The notes under the pieces: generated by a model | What the model saw: the letters and a program-made list of their open reading frames with translations, nothing else | The model's database searches: none | Told to the model about the DNA's origin: nothing | Part shown: positions 53,046-62,328 of the stretch, piece after piece | Numbering within the stretch: position 1 is the stretch's first letter | How the letters are laid out: each line of letters starts with the position of its first letter | Made by a program: the position numbers and the translations under genes | DNA from: Sphingomonas montanisoli | GTDB lineage: Bacteria; Pseudomonadota; Alphaproteobacteria; Sphingomonadales; Sphingomonadaceae | Assembly (NCBI RefSeq): GCF_008274695.1 | Contig: NZ_VTOU01000002.1 | Coordinates: forward strand, 744,001-808,000 | DNA length: 64,000 nucleotides | Direction of reading: 5' to 3'

Positions 53046-53756
53046 GTGGCGGCGAGCACGATCCTGTTGGTCGAGGACGATCCCCCCCTGCGGATGCTGA
53101 CCGCACGCGCGTTGCAGGAAGATGGATATGTGGTCCGTCCGGCCTCATCGGCCCCCGAAATGTGGATCGCGTTCGGCGCGGGGCCGGTCGATCTGGTTCT
53201 GCTCGACGTCATGCTGCCCGGCACGAGCGGGATCGAGCTGTGCCGCCAGATCCGCCAGCGCAGCGACGTGCCGATCATCTTCATCAGCGCCAAGGGCGGC
53301 GAGACCGATCGCATCATCGGGCTTGAGCTCGGCGCCGACGATTATCTGCCCAAGCCGTTCAGCACCCGCGAACTGGTCGCGCGCGTCCGCGCCGTGCTTC
53401 GCCGTGGCGGCATGGAGCGGCAGGGCGGCCTGGCGCGCCAGAACGAGGCGCATTTCGACGGCTGGATCGTCAACTTCCCGCGCCGCGAACTGCGCTCGCC
53501 CACGGGCGCGCTGGTCGAACTGACGGGCGCCGAGTTCGATCTGCTGTCGAGCTTCCTCAACAATCCGCAGCGCGTGATCGCGCGTGAGCGCCTGATCGAG
53601 CTGTCGCGCAACCGGCTGGGGGATTCGTCCGACCGCAGCATCGACGTGCTGATCAGCCGCCTGCGCCGCAAGCTGCAACTCGCCGGCCAGCACGCGCCGA
53701 TCACCACGGTGCGCGGCGCCGGCTACATGCTGAATGCCGAGGTCATGCGCGTTTGA
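53046..53756 (+). CDS. OmpR-family response regulator
   Basis: This 236-residue protein has a receiver domain with acidic pair ED(10-12), phospho-acceptor Asp54 (VLLDVMLPG) and the conserved Lys in YLPKPF. A winged-helix DNA-binding domain with VELTGAEFDLL and VRGAGYML follows. The start is GTG 53046 with no good ribosome site in view. The stop overlaps the TTG start of the partner kinase. Sphingomonads have many such pairs; the stimulus is unknown. Confidence 0.92.
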   Translation: MAASTILLVEDDPPLRMLTARALQEDGYVVRPASSAPEMWIAFGAGPVDLVLLDVMLPGTSGIELCRQIRQRSDVPIIFISAKGGETDRIIGLELGADDYLPKPFSTRELVARVRAVLRRGGMERQGGLARQNEAHFDGWIVNFPRRELRSPTGALVELTGAEFDLLSSFLNNPQRVIARERLIELSRNRLGDSSDRSIDVLISRLRRKLQLAGQHAPITTVRGAGYMLNAEVMRV

Positions 53757-55075
53757 GACATTTCGTCCGCCCGTCGCTGACGCTCGCGGGTCGAATCCTC
53801 GTCATCCTGCTGCTCACCATCACGGTCGAGTTCTGCACCAGTACGATGCTCTATGAGCGCGCGAGCCAGTTCTCGCTGCGGGAGGACGAGGCACATCGCC
53901 TAGCCGAGCATCTCGTCGTCACGCGCAAGCTGATTTCCGAGCGACCCACGCGCGAGCGGCCTGCCATCGCGCGGCTGCTGACCACCGATCGCTATGATGT
54001 GCGCTGGGGGCCGTCGCTGCCGCCGCCGCCGCCGCTTGCGGCCGAACTGGGCGACATGCAGCGCCAGATCGTCGCGTGGGAACCCACGCTCGCCGCCGCG
54101 AACCTGCGGCTCAAGCTGTCGTCGCCTGGGCGCAACACGGTGGTCACCGGTGGTCTCACGCTGCCGGACGGTACTTGGCTCTATTTCGGCATGCACGAGG
54201 TGCAGACCGGCTGGGATCTGGCGCTGGGCCGGATATTGCTCGCGCTGGTGCCTGCGGTTGGGCTGATGCTGATCGGTGGCCTGCTGATCCGCCAGACGCT
54301 GCGTCCGATGAAGATGCTGGGCGATGCGGCGGGGCGGATCGGCTTCGGTGAATGGACTCCCTTGCCCGAAACCGGATCGGGCGAGGTGCTGCGCGTGATC
54401 CGCGCGTTCAACGCGATGCAGGCGCGCATCCATCGCCTGATCGCCGATCGGACCCAGGCGCTCGCCGCCGTCGGCCACGATCTGCGCACGCCGATCGCCC
54501 GGCTGCAGCTGCGGATCGACACGCTGTCCGATCCCACGACCCGCGATGCGATGCACGACGACGCGTCCGAGATGGAGGGCATGGTCGCGTCCCTGCTCGC
54601 CTATCTGGGCGGAGAGAGCGATCCCGAGCCGCGTGCGCGCGTCGACGTCGCGATCATGACCGAGACGATCGTCGATGACCTCGCCGATCAGGGGCACCGG
54701 ATCCGGTATGAAGGGCCCGAGACGCTGGAGGCGATGGTGCGCCCGGTCGACCTGAAGCGTGCGCTGGGCAACCTCGCCAACAATGCGCTCCATTATGGCC
54801 GCAACGTCCAGATTTCGCTGGAGCGCGAGGGTGAGGTCATGCGCTTCCGCGTGTCCGATGACGGCCCGGGCATTCCTGAGGCGCGGCTGGCCGAGGCGCT
54901 CGAGCCGTTCGTCCGGCTCGATCCCGCGCGCGGTCGCAACACCAAGGGGCTGGGCCTGGGCCTTGCGATCGTCAAGCGGATCGCCGAACGCGACGCCGGT
55001 TCGCTACGCCTCGCCAACCGGCCCGAAGGCGGGCTGATCGCGACGATCGAACTGCCGGTGGCGCCGCGCGGCTGA
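53753..55075 (+). CDS. HAMP-domain sensor histidine kinase (EnvZ-like)
   Basis: This 440-residue protein has two membrane helices (about 13-33 and 158-180) bounding a periplasmic sensor region with a PPPPP stretch (about 90-94). A HAMP linker, the H-box AAVGHDLRTP (His242), and N/G boxes (ANNALHYG, DDGPGIPE, GLGLGLAIV) follow. The start is TTG 53753, overlapping the regulator stop as TTGA; the next ATG would remove the first helix. It partners the preceding response regulator. Confidence 0.92.
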   Translation: MRHFVRPSLTLAGRILVILLLTITVEFCTSTMLYERASQFSLREDEAHRLAEHLVVTRKLISERPTRERPAIARLLTTDRYDVRWGPSLPPPPPLAAELGDMQRQIVAWEPTLAAANLRLKLSSPGRNTVVTGGLTLPDGTWLYFGMHEVQTGWDLALGRILLALVPAVGLMLIGGLLIRQTLRPMKMLGDAAGRIGFGEWTPLPETGSGEVLRVIRAFNAMQARIHRLIADRTQALAAVGHDLRTPIARLQLRIDTLSDPTTRDAMHDDASEMEGMVASLLAYLGGESDPEPRARVDVAIMTETIVDDLADQGHRIRYEGPETLEAMVRPVDLKRALGNLANNALHYGRNVQISLEREGEVMRFRVSDDGPGIPEARLAEALEPFVRLDPARGRNTKGLGLGLAIVKRIAERDAGSLRLANRPEGGLIATIELPVAPRG

Positions 55076-55089
55076 TTTCAACCAATCGA

Positions 55090-56832
55090 TTACGTCAGCC
55101 GCGAAAGCTCCGCCGCCAGTCCGAGCAGCTCGGACGAGGGAAGGTCGCCGACCAGCGCATAAGCGCAGTCTCGATCTTCCCAATAAGCGATGTCCTCGGC
55201 TGCGCGCTGTTCCAGGAGCGGTTGGCCTTCGGCGTTGGTTTCGACGCGCATCGCGACGAGCGAAAGGCGATCACCGCCGGGGGTGCGGACCATCACCTGG
55301 ACGATATCGCCCAACGTCGACGGATAGATCTGCGTGTCGCCGACGCTCCATCCAGCAGGCAGCTTCGGCATGACGATGCCGGTCGCGCGCCGGATGTCCT
55401 CCGGATCATAAGCCGTCGAAGGCGACTGGCTGCGCATATCCTGCCGCAGCAGGGTGGTGCGGTGCGAAGCGACCGCGCGGTCGAGAAAGGGTGATGTCGC
55501 CGCTTCGGTCGGGCCGGGGCCGGCCGCATTGTAGAGAAGCGCTCCCCCGGCGAGCACCGTCAGCAGCACGGCCGCCCGCCGCGCGGTCGCACCGAGCGAC
55601 CGGGTCGAGCGATGGCCATGTGGCCGCGGATCACGCCGGCGGGGGACGGGCTGTGGCAGGGGGGTCGCCTGCGCCAGATAGGTCGATATCGCCGCCGCGG
55701 CCATCTTCGCCCCGCCTTCGGGGAGGAAGGTGCGCGCCATGCCGCGTTCCTGAACCGGCCGATAGCGCGGATGATCGGCGAAGGCGCGATCGACAGCGGC
55801 TATGATGTCGTTCGCCCCATCCAGGGTTTCACCGTCCAGCACCTCGCCATAATGCCAATGGCCGTAATTCTCATCCTCCACCCAATCGACGCGGTGCGGG
55901 TTCAGGAACAGGCAGGGGCGGGGCGTGCGCAGATATTCGTAAACCTGGCTCGAAACGTCGCCCAGATAGAGGTCGGCGAGCGAGGTGTGGGTCATGTCGA
56001 TCGCGCGGTCGCTGCCGCGATCGATGTGGATGCGTGGATGGCCGTCAAACCGATCGAGCAGCGGCGCCCAGCGCGCCTGCGCTTCCTTGCCGTCGAGCAG
56101 ACGGACATGCGGGGCGAGGAGAAGGTTGTACCGATCCTGCGCGGCGAACGCCTCGAGCACTTGCTCGACGCACGGCTTCCACGATCCCAGCGGGGAGAAA
56201 TGCGGGTTGTAGAGCACGATCGGCAGATCGTTGGCGAAGGGGCGCCAGTCCGGATCGCGGATCGCATCCGCCGCCTCGAACTTGGGATAGCCGACCACGG
56301 CGTGCCGCTGCGGCGCGATCAGCCGTTCGCGCATCAGCCGCTCGCGATGCTTGGGGCCGGCCATCAGCACGAAATCGAACCGGCGGATCCGGCGATCGAA
56401 GCCCGCTGCGCGATCCCCCGCGCCATGATCGAGATGGATGAAGCGCGGGTGCTTCACCCCCAATTTGCGCAGCAGGATGGAGGTGCGTTCGGGCAGGGCG
56501 ATCGCATCGAACCCGTTGAGCCAGCGTGCGAGGACGCCCAGGCTGAGCAGCTTGGGCGGGATGACCTTGCCCGTCCGCTTCATGCCTGCCGCAAGCAGGC
56601 CCGAGCGGGCGTGAACGAAGGTGATCGGCGCGCCGCCTAGCCGTTCGGTAAGCGTCAGCGCATAATCGATATGCCCCTGCGCGGGGGAGACGACACAGAC
56701 GTCGTGCCGCGGCATGCGCGCGAGATGAACGGCCGTCGCCATGCCGTGCAGCAGTTGGTGCCGCTGCGCGTTGAAAAAGAAGCAGATCCGGATCCGGCGT
56801 GCAGAATCAGGCGCCACGGTTTCGATGTGCAT
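55090..56832 (-). CDS. Glycerophosphotransferase-like domain fused to an anti-sigma-like membrane/periplasmic domain
   Basis: The protein has 580 residues. Residues 15-385 resemble the CDP-glycerol:glycerophosphotransferase fold (IHLDHGAGDRAAGF, VVGYPKF, LYNPHFSPLGSW, LADLYLGDVSSQVYEYL). A basic linker (395-419) leads to one helix (about 420-437). A periplasmic part follows (HRTTLLRQDMRSQ, YDPEDIRRATGI, LPAGWSVGD, AYWEDRDCAYALVG), which resembles the C-terminal half of transmembrane anti-sigma factors. No zinc anti-sigma domain and no sigma-factor gene are adjacent. The frame is open throughout, so the fusion looks real. Confidence 0.7.
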   Translation of the reverse strand: MHIETVAPDSARRIRICFFFNAQRHQLLHGMATAVHLARMPRHDVCVVSPAQGHIDYALTLTERLGGAPITFVHARSGLLAAGMKRTGKVIPPKLLSLGVLARWLNGFDAIALPERTSILLRKLGVKHPRFIHLDHGAGDRAAGFDRRIRRFDFVLMAGPKHRERLMRERLIAPQRHAVVGYPKFEAADAIRDPDWRPFANDLPIVLYNPHFSPLGSWKPCVEQVLEAFAAQDRYNLLLAPHVRLLDGKEAQARWAPLLDRFDGHPRIHIDRGSDRAIDMTHTSLADLYLGDVSSQVYEYLRTPRPCLFLNPHRVDWVEDENYGHWHYGEVLDGETLDGANDIIAAVDRAFADHPRYRPVQERGMARTFLPEGGAKMAAAAISTYLAQATPLPQPVPRRRDPRPHGHRSTRSLGATARRAAVLLTVLAGGALLYNAAGPGPTEAATSPFLDRAVASHRTTLLRQDMRSQSPSTAYDPEDIRRATGIVMPKLPAGWSVGDTQIYPSTLGDIVQVMVRTPGGDRLSLVAMRVETNAEGQPLLEQRAAEDIAYWEDRDCAYALVGDLPSSELLGLAAELSRLT

Positions 56833-57011
56833 GGCGCCTTATGCCATCACAGATGCGTTACGAACAATCCTGTTAGGCCCGCCGCATCGGCGCGCGCCGG
56901 CCAGCAATATTTCCTTACATTCGCGCCGCGCTGCGGAAAAAGCAGGCCGCTAATTCCTCGGTCCAATGGCCGGAAATCCGGCTGCTGTACGTCTGTTGAG
57001 GAGCAATAATC

Positions 57012-57704
57012 ATGAACGAGCTGATCGGCCGGGTCTTCAGCTTCGAGAAGTCCACCTTCCCGAACAAAAGCGCCCTCTACGGCAAGCTCGCAACGCATGG
57101 GCAGTTCCCCAAGGCGCTGATGATCTCGTGCGCCGACTCGCGCATCGTGCCTGAACATATCGTCCAGGCGGAGCCCGGCGACCTGTTCGTATGCCGCAAC
57201 GCGGGAAACATCGTGCCACCCTATGCCACCCAGAATGGCGGCGTCACCTCCACCGTCGAATATGCGGTTATGGTACTCGGCATCCGCGACATCATCGTTT
57301 GCGGCCATTCGGACTGCGGCGCGATGAAGGCGCTGACCAAGCCGGGCAGCACCGACAGCATGCCCAACGTCGCCGCCTGGCTCCGCCACGCATCGACGGC
57401 GGTCAAGGTTGTCGAAGACGCCTATCCGAACGTCCAGGGTGACGACCACGTTCGCGCGATCAGCCTCGAGAACGTCGTGGCACAGCTCAACCACCTGAAG
57501 ACCCACCCGTCGGTCGCCTCGTCGGTCGCGCGCGGCGAAATGTCGCTGCACGGCTGGTTCGTCGACATCCATGCCGGGCAGGTGCTCGGCCTCGACGGCG
57601 CGACCGGCCGCTTTGTGCCGCTGCGTGAGGATCAGCCGCTGCCGGTGGCGCATGCCGCCAGCCAGCGCCTGGCCGCAGACTTCATCGCCGAAGCCGCAGA
57701 ATGA
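57012..57704 (+). CDS. Beta-class carbonic anhydrase
   Basis: This 230-residue enzyme interconverts CO2 and bicarbonate. Zinc ligands and catalytic dyad are Cys40, Asp42, Arg44 (SCADSRI), His99 and Cys102 (GHSDCGA). No signal peptide is present, so it is cytoplasmic. It is coupled by ATGA to the SulP transporter, which suggests that its job is to trap or supply bicarbonate for that carrier. Confidence 0.96.
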   Translation: MNELIGRVFSFEKSTFPNKSALYGKLATHGQFPKALMISCADSRIVPEHIVQAEPGDLFVCRNAGNIVPPYATQNGGVTSTVEYAVMVLGIRDIIVCGHSDCGAMKALTKPGSTDSMPNVAAWLRHASTAVKVVEDAYPNVQGDDHVRAISLENVVAQLNHLKTHPSVASSVARGEMSLHGWFVDIHAGQVLGLDGATGRFVPLREDQPLPVAHAASQRLAADFIAEAAE

Positions 57705-59212
57705 GCCTGCTCCCCGCCAGCCTTCAAAAGACGTTCTCGCGGGATTTCACCGCCTCGATCGTCGTCTTCCTGGTCGCGATGCCCCTGTGCATGGGCATTG
57801 CGGTCGCTTCGGGCGTGCCGCCCGAAAAGGGCCTGATCACGGGCATTATCGGCGGCATCGTCGTCGGTTTCCTGGCGGGGTCGCCGCTGCAGGTCAGCGG
57901 CCCCGCCGCGGGCCTCGCAGTCATCGTGTTCGAACTGGTGCAGCAGCACGGCATCTCGGCGCTTGGCCCGATCCTGGCGCTTGCCGGCGCGATCCAGTTC
58001 GTCGCGGGTGTGTTCAAGCTGGGCGGCTGGTTTCGCGCCATCTCGCCCGCGGTCGTTCACGGCATGCTGGCGGGTATCGGCGCGCTGATCGTTGCGGGGC
58101 AGTTCCACGTCCTGTTCGACGCCAAGCCGCTTCCCAATGGCCTCGCCAATCTTTCGGCGATGCCGGGCCGCCTGCTCGGCCTGACTCCGTGGAGCGCTTC
58201 GGCCGCCGAAGCCGCCTTCTTCATCGGCGTGATCACGATCGCGGCGATGCTGGTGTGGGAAAAGGTGCGGCCGCAGTCGCTGCGGCTAGTGCCGGGCGCG
58301 CTGGTCGGCGTGGTGGCGGGCACGCTCGTATCGATGCTGATCTCGTTCGATATCGCGCGCGTCAGTGTGCCGGCGTCGATCATCGCGGCCGTGGTACCGC
58401 CCGATCAGACCTTCGTCGGCATGATCATGAATCCGGCGATCGTGGTCACCGCGCTTGCCATCGCGTTCATCGCCTCGGCCGAAACATTGCTGTCGGCGGC
58501 GGCGGTCGATCGCATGCATGATGGCGTGCGCACCGATTATGACAAGGAACTGCGCGCACAGGGCGTGGGCAACCTGCTCTGCGGTTTCGCGGGCGCGCTG
58601 CCGATGACCGGCGTCATCGTGCGCTCGTCGGCCAACGTGCAGGCGGGTGCGCTCACCCGCGCCTCGGCGATCATGCACGGCGTGTGGATCCTCGGTTTCG
58701 TCGCGCTGCTGCCCTGGCTGCTGCAGACGATCCCGATGGCCGCGCTGGGCGGTATCCTGGTCGTCACCGGTTTCCGCCTCGTGTCGGTCAGCCATGTCCG
58801 CCACCTGTTCCACAATCACGGCATCCTGCCTGCCGCGATCTGGGCGGCGACCTTCGTGATGGTGGTGGCGACCGACCTGCTGACCGGCGTGCTCGTCGGC
58901 CTGGGTCTCTCGCTTGTCGAACTGGTGCCGCATGCGCGTCGCCTCAACCTGCGTGTTCTGCGCAAGGATGAGGGCAATTCGAGCGAGCTTCAGCTCACGG
59001 GCGCAGCGACCTTCGTGACGTTGCCCAAGCTCAGCAATGCGCTCGACGCGGTGTCGAAGGACCGCAAGCTCACGCTCGACATCAAGCGGGTGCCGGCGAT
59101 CGACCATACCGTCGCGGAGATGCTCGGCGAGTGGATCAAGCGCCGTCGCGCGGGCGGCATGACAATCGAGGTGGACGGTCATCCGGCCCAGCTCAAGCGT
59201 ATCGAGGTCTGA
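57701..59212 (+). CDS. SulP family anion transporter with STAS domain (bicarbonate carrier candidate)
   Basis: This 503-residue inner-membrane carrier begins LQKTFSRDFTASIVVFLVAMPLCMGIA. It has the SulP helix-1 and helix-3 signatures (PLQVSGPAAGLAVIVFE) and a C-terminal STAS domain (about 425-503, ending EVDGHPAQLKRIEV). Fusion or coupling with carbonic anhydrase is typical of bicarbonate-transporting SulP members, so HCO3- is the best guess; sulfate is the alternative. A terminator follows. Confidence 0.93.
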   Translation: MSLLPASLQKTFSRDFTASIVVFLVAMPLCMGIAVASGVPPEKGLITGIIGGIVVGFLAGSPLQVSGPAAGLAVIVFELVQQHGISALGPILALAGAIQFVAGVFKLGGWFRAISPAVVHGMLAGIGALIVAGQFHVLFDAKPLPNGLANLSAMPGRLLGLTPWSASAAEAAFFIGVITIAAMLVWEKVRPQSLRLVPGALVGVVAGTLVSMLISFDIARVSVPASIIAAVVPPDQTFVGMIMNPAIVVTALAIAFIASAETLLSAAAVDRMHDGVRTDYDKELRAQGVGNLLCGFAGALPMTGVIVRSSANVQAGALTRASAIMHGVWILGFVALLPWLLQTIPMAALGGILVVTGFRLVSVSHVRHLFHNHGILPAAIWAATFVMVVATDLLTGVLVGLGLSLVELVPHARRLNLRVLRKDEGNSSELQLTGAATFVTLPKLSNALDAVSKDRKLTLDIKRVPAIDHTVAEMLGEWIKRRRAGGMTIEVDGHPAQLKRIEV

Positions 59213-59280
59213 ATTCGTATCGCGCACTGATCCGGGGTTGCCTCCCGTCCCCAACGGAAAACCCAGGTCAGTGTTGCGTT

Positions 59281-59318
59281 GGTGCCACGCTCGGTGACGG
59301 TCGAGCGTGGCACCTTTC
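59281..59318 (+). terminator. Rho-independent terminator after the SulP gene
   Basis: A perfect 12-bp stem (59281-59292 with 59303-59314, 10-base loop) is followed by TTTCA. It closes the carbonic anhydrase-SulP transcript. The further 150 bp to the porin gene hold only its promoter region. Confidence 0.75.
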
Positions 59319-59468
59319 ATAGCAACACTTTGTAACGAATAAGCAACGCCCGGTCATCGAGTTGGCGGCAATGCTGCACTGCATCGACGATGATCGGGGC
59401 CGCAAGTACGGACCTCGGCAGGCCGATACATCAGGAGGAACAGTCCAACCGTATAAGGGGATTGTTCT

Positions 59469-60323
59469 ATGCGCTTTCAGCTCTTGGCCGCCACTGCGCT
59501 GAGCCTCGCAGCCGCCTCGCCCGCTCTCGCTCAGGAAGAAGCTTCCGGCCCTTTCACCGTATCGGGCAGCGTCGGCATGGTCAGCGACTATCGTTTCCGC
59601 GGTGTTTCGCAGTCGGATGAGGAACTGGCCGTTCAGGGCGGCCTGACCATCACCCACGAAAGCGGCCTCTATGCCGCGACCTGGGCTTCGAACCTGTCGG
59701 GCTGGGGCACTTTCGGCGGTTCGAACACCGAACTCGACCTCGTCGGCGGCTTCGCGACCGAAGTCAGCGAGGGCGTGAAGCTCGACGTCGGCTTGACCTG
59801 GTACATGTATCCGGGCGGTGCGTCGGAAACCGATTTCGCCGAGCCGTATATCAAGCTCAGCACCACGTTCGGCCCCGTCAACTGGCTGGGTGGCATCGCT
59901 TACGCGCCCAAGCAGCAGGCGCTGGGCAAGTGGTATAACAACGCCACCACCTTCGCGACCGGTATCCCCGACCGACCCGGCGCGAAGGAAGATAATCTCT
60001 ACATCTGGGGTGACGTCAGCAGCGCCATCGAAGGAACGCCGATCACGCTGAAGGCGCATGCCGGCTATTCGAAGGGCAATTCGGGCCTCGGCCCGAACGG
60101 CACCAGCGTCGCGCCGACCGGCCAGTATATCGACTGGATGCTCGGTGGCGATCTGTCGCTCGCCGATCTCGGTCTCGCGCCGATCACGGTCGGCGTCGCT
60201 TATGTCGATACCAACATCAAGACCAGCGACGGCACCTATCTGCGCCCGAACTTCGGTTCGACCAAGGATGGCAAGCCGATCTCGGGCAGCCAGGTCGTCT
60301 TCTCGATCTCGGCAGCGTTCTGA
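59469..60323 (+). CDS. TorF family putative outer-membrane porin
   Basis: This 284-residue protein has a signal peptide (AAASPALAQ) and then SGSVGMVSDYRFRGVSQSD, the TorF-family opening. The body alternates beta strands and ends with an outer-membrane aromatic C-terminus (SISAAF). The solute is unknown. AAGGGG lies eight bases before the ATG. Two hairpins follow the gene. Confidence 0.9.
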   Translation: MRFQLLAATALSLAAASPALAQEEASGPFTVSGSVGMVSDYRFRGVSQSDEELAVQGGLTITHESGLYAATWASNLSGWGTFGGSNTELDLVGGFATEVSEGVKLDVGLTWYMYPGGASETDFAEPYIKLSTTFGPVNWLGGIAYAPKQQALGKWYNNATTFATGIPDRPGAKEDNLYIWGDVSSAIEGTPITLKAHAGYSKGNSGLGPNGTSVAPTGQYIDWMLGGDLSLADLGLAPITVGVAYVDTNIKTSDGTYLRPNFGSTKDGKPISGSQVVFSISAAF

Positions 60324-60327
60324 TCCG

Positions 60328-60415
60328 AAGAGGGGGCTCCGGTCCCCTCTTCACGACCGTTTCGAACGGGGCGAAGCAGTCCGGCACGCAGGGGTGCCGG
60401 GCTGCTTCTTCGTTT
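60328..60415 (+). terminator. Tandem hairpins after the porin gene
   Basis: The first hairpin is 60328-60336 with 60345-60353 (9-bp perfect stem, no T-run). The second is 60373-60387 with 60394-60408 (15-bp stem with one G-T pair), followed by TTCGTTT. The second is the probable terminator. Confidence 0.7.
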
Positions 60416-60468
60416 ATGGGGCCGACGATGCGTGACGGGGGGCCAGCGCCGCGCTATCGGTCGCTCCC

Positions 60469-61248
60469 ATGAAGATCGCGACCTTCAACATCAACGGGAT
60501 CAAGGCCCGTCTCCCCCGCCTCCTCGAATGGCTTGAGGAGAAACAGCCCGACATCGCCTGCCTGCAGGAGATCAAGACCAGCGACGAAACCTTCCCCGCC
60601 GCAGAGATCGAGGCGGCCGGCTACGGCGCGATCTGGCACGGGCAGAAGGGGTTCAACGGCGTCGCTATCCTCGCCAGGGGTCAGCAGCCGATCGAGCGGA
60701 TGAAGGGGCTTCCCGACGATCCCGATCCCACCCACAGTCGCTATATCGAGGCCGATGTCGGCGATCTGATCGTCGGCTGCATCTACCTGCCCAACGGCAA
60801 TCCGCAGCCTGGCCCCAAGTTCGATTACAAGCTCGCCTGGTTCGATCGGCTGATCGATCATTCGGCGACTTTGTGGATCTCCGAACGGCCGGTGATCCTG
60901 TGTGGCGATTATAACGTCATCCCGACGTCGAGCACCGACGACACCTTCTCCGAACGCGCGATGGCGAATGACGCGCTGACCCAGCCCGAAAGCCGCGCCG
61001 CCTTTCGCCGCATGTGCAATGCGGGCTGGACCGACGCGCTCCGCACGATCCACCCGCACGGTCCGGCCTATACCTTCTGGGATTATCAGGCGGGCGCGTG
61101 GCAGCGTGATGCAGGCTTCCGCATCGATCATCTGATGCTCAGCCCCGTCGCCGCCGATCGCCTGCTCGACGCGGGCGTCGACAAGGATACGCGGGGCAAG
61201 GAGAAGGCGAGCGATCATGCCCCGACGTGGATCACGCTGAGGGATTGA
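60469..61248 (+). CDS. xth: Exodeoxyribonuclease III
   Basis: This 259-residue AP endonuclease/3'-exonuclease acts in base-excision repair. It has FNINGIKARLPRLLEWLEE, ACLQEIKTSD, CGDYNVIPT and the C-terminal SDHAPTWITL. It is cytoplasmic. The downstream gene starts 11 bp after the stop, so the two may be co-transcribed. Confidence 0.96.
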   Translation: MKIATFNINGIKARLPRLLEWLEEKQPDIACLQEIKTSDETFPAAEIEAAGYGAIWHGQKGFNGVAILARGQQPIERMKGLPDDPDPTHSRYIEADVGDLIVGCIYLPNGNPQPGPKFDYKLAWFDRLIDHSATLWISERPVILCGDYNVIPTSSTDDTFSERAMANDALTQPESRAAFRRMCNAGWTDALRTIHPHGPAYTFWDYQAGAWQRDAGFRIDHLMLSPVAADRLLDAGVDKDTRGKEKASDHAPTWITLRD

Positions 61249-61259
61249 GGCTGCTCGCG

Positions 61260-62297
61260 ATGCGGCGCCCCAGCCGGCAAGGTGGAACGCGCCTTCGCTT
61301 CGGTTTGTCGGCGGTTGTCCTGTTGCTGGCCGCTTCATGCGGCGTGTCTCCGCGGCTTCGGCAGATGGCTCCACCGCCGGCCGATGCGCGGCCATCCGCA
61401 TCGGGCACCGCGGAGCTTTCGGTCCTCACCTATAATGTCGAGGGGCTGGGATGGCCCGCCCGATCGGGTCGTGCTGGCCAGCTAAAGCAGATCGGGCGTC
61501 GGCTGAAGGCAATGCGCGATGCCGGCCACGCGCCCGACGTGGTGTTGTTTCAGGAGGTGTTCAGCGGCGCGGCCAAGCGCGCGATCCTCGCCACCGGCTA
61601 TCCGGCGATCGTCAGCGGACCGCACCGCACGATGAAGGCCCAACCGTCGGTCACTATGCCCCTGCCGGGTATCACGCGGTGGAAGCATGGCGAACTCGGC
61701 ATCCATCTGACGGGCGGCGGGATAGTCATTGCATCGCGCTATCCCATCGTCGGCGATGCCCGGCAGCCTTATGGTCGCCGATCCTGCGCGGGGATCGATT
61801 GCCTTGCGAACAAAGGCGTGATGCTCGCGCGGATCGCGGTGCCGGGCGTGCCGGTGCCGATCGATATCTATAACACCCACATGAACTCGCGCGGGGCATC
61901 GAAGGCGCCCGAGCCGCGCAACCTTGCGGCGCATGAGCGGCAGGCTTTCGAAGCTTCGCAATTCTTCAAACAGACCCATGCCGACGACAATCCGATGATC
62001 TTTGGCGGCGATTTCAACATGCGGCATTCGGAACCGCGTTGGGACAATCTGTCACGCTATCAGACGCTCCACCTCGTGCACCGGGTCTGCGCCGATCCAC
62101 AATCGGGCTGCGATGTCCGCATGTCGTGGGACGGCGACGAACCGTGGATGGACACGCAGGATCTGCAATTCTTCGCCAACGGCAAGCGCGCGACCGTCCG
62201 ACCCATCCGCGTCGAGGCGATGTTCGACGGCGGATCGAGCGGGCCGGAGCTGTCCGACCATGACGGCTTTCTGGTCACCTACCGCATCGATTGGTAA
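61260..62297 (+). CDS. EEP-family phosphodiesterase lipoprotein (paralogue of the 14770 gene)
   Basis: This 345-residue protein has a lipobox (LLLAASC), so it is predicted as an outer-membrane or periplasmic lipoprotein. Its EEP blocks LTYNVEGLGWP, VVLFQEVF, GGDFNMRH and LSDHDGF match those of the secreted protein at 14770-15804 (LTYNVEALPWP and so on), so the two are paralogues. The substrate is unknown; nuclease, phosphatase and sphingomyelinase-like activities are all possible. The ATG at 61260 has GAGG nine bases upstream. Confidence 0.87.
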   Translation: MRRPSRQGGTRLRFGLSAVVLLLAASCGVSPRLRQMAPPPADARPSASGTAELSVLTYNVEGLGWPARSGRAGQLKQIGRRLKAMRDAGHAPDVVLFQEVFSGAAKRAILATGYPAIVSGPHRTMKAQPSVTMPLPGITRWKHGELGIHLTGGGIVIASRYPIVGDARQPYGRRSCAGIDCLANKGVMLARIAVPGVPVPIDIYNTHMNSRGASKAPEPRNLAAHERQAFEASQFFKQTHADDNPMIFGGDFNMRHSEPRWDNLSRYQTLHLVHRVCADPQSGCDVRMSWDGDEPWMDTQDLQFFANGKRATVRPIRVEAMFDGGSSGPELSDHDGFLVTYRIDW

Positions 62298-62328
62298 TGT
62301 GGCGCGAAGCAGGCGCAGGGGAGCAGGG

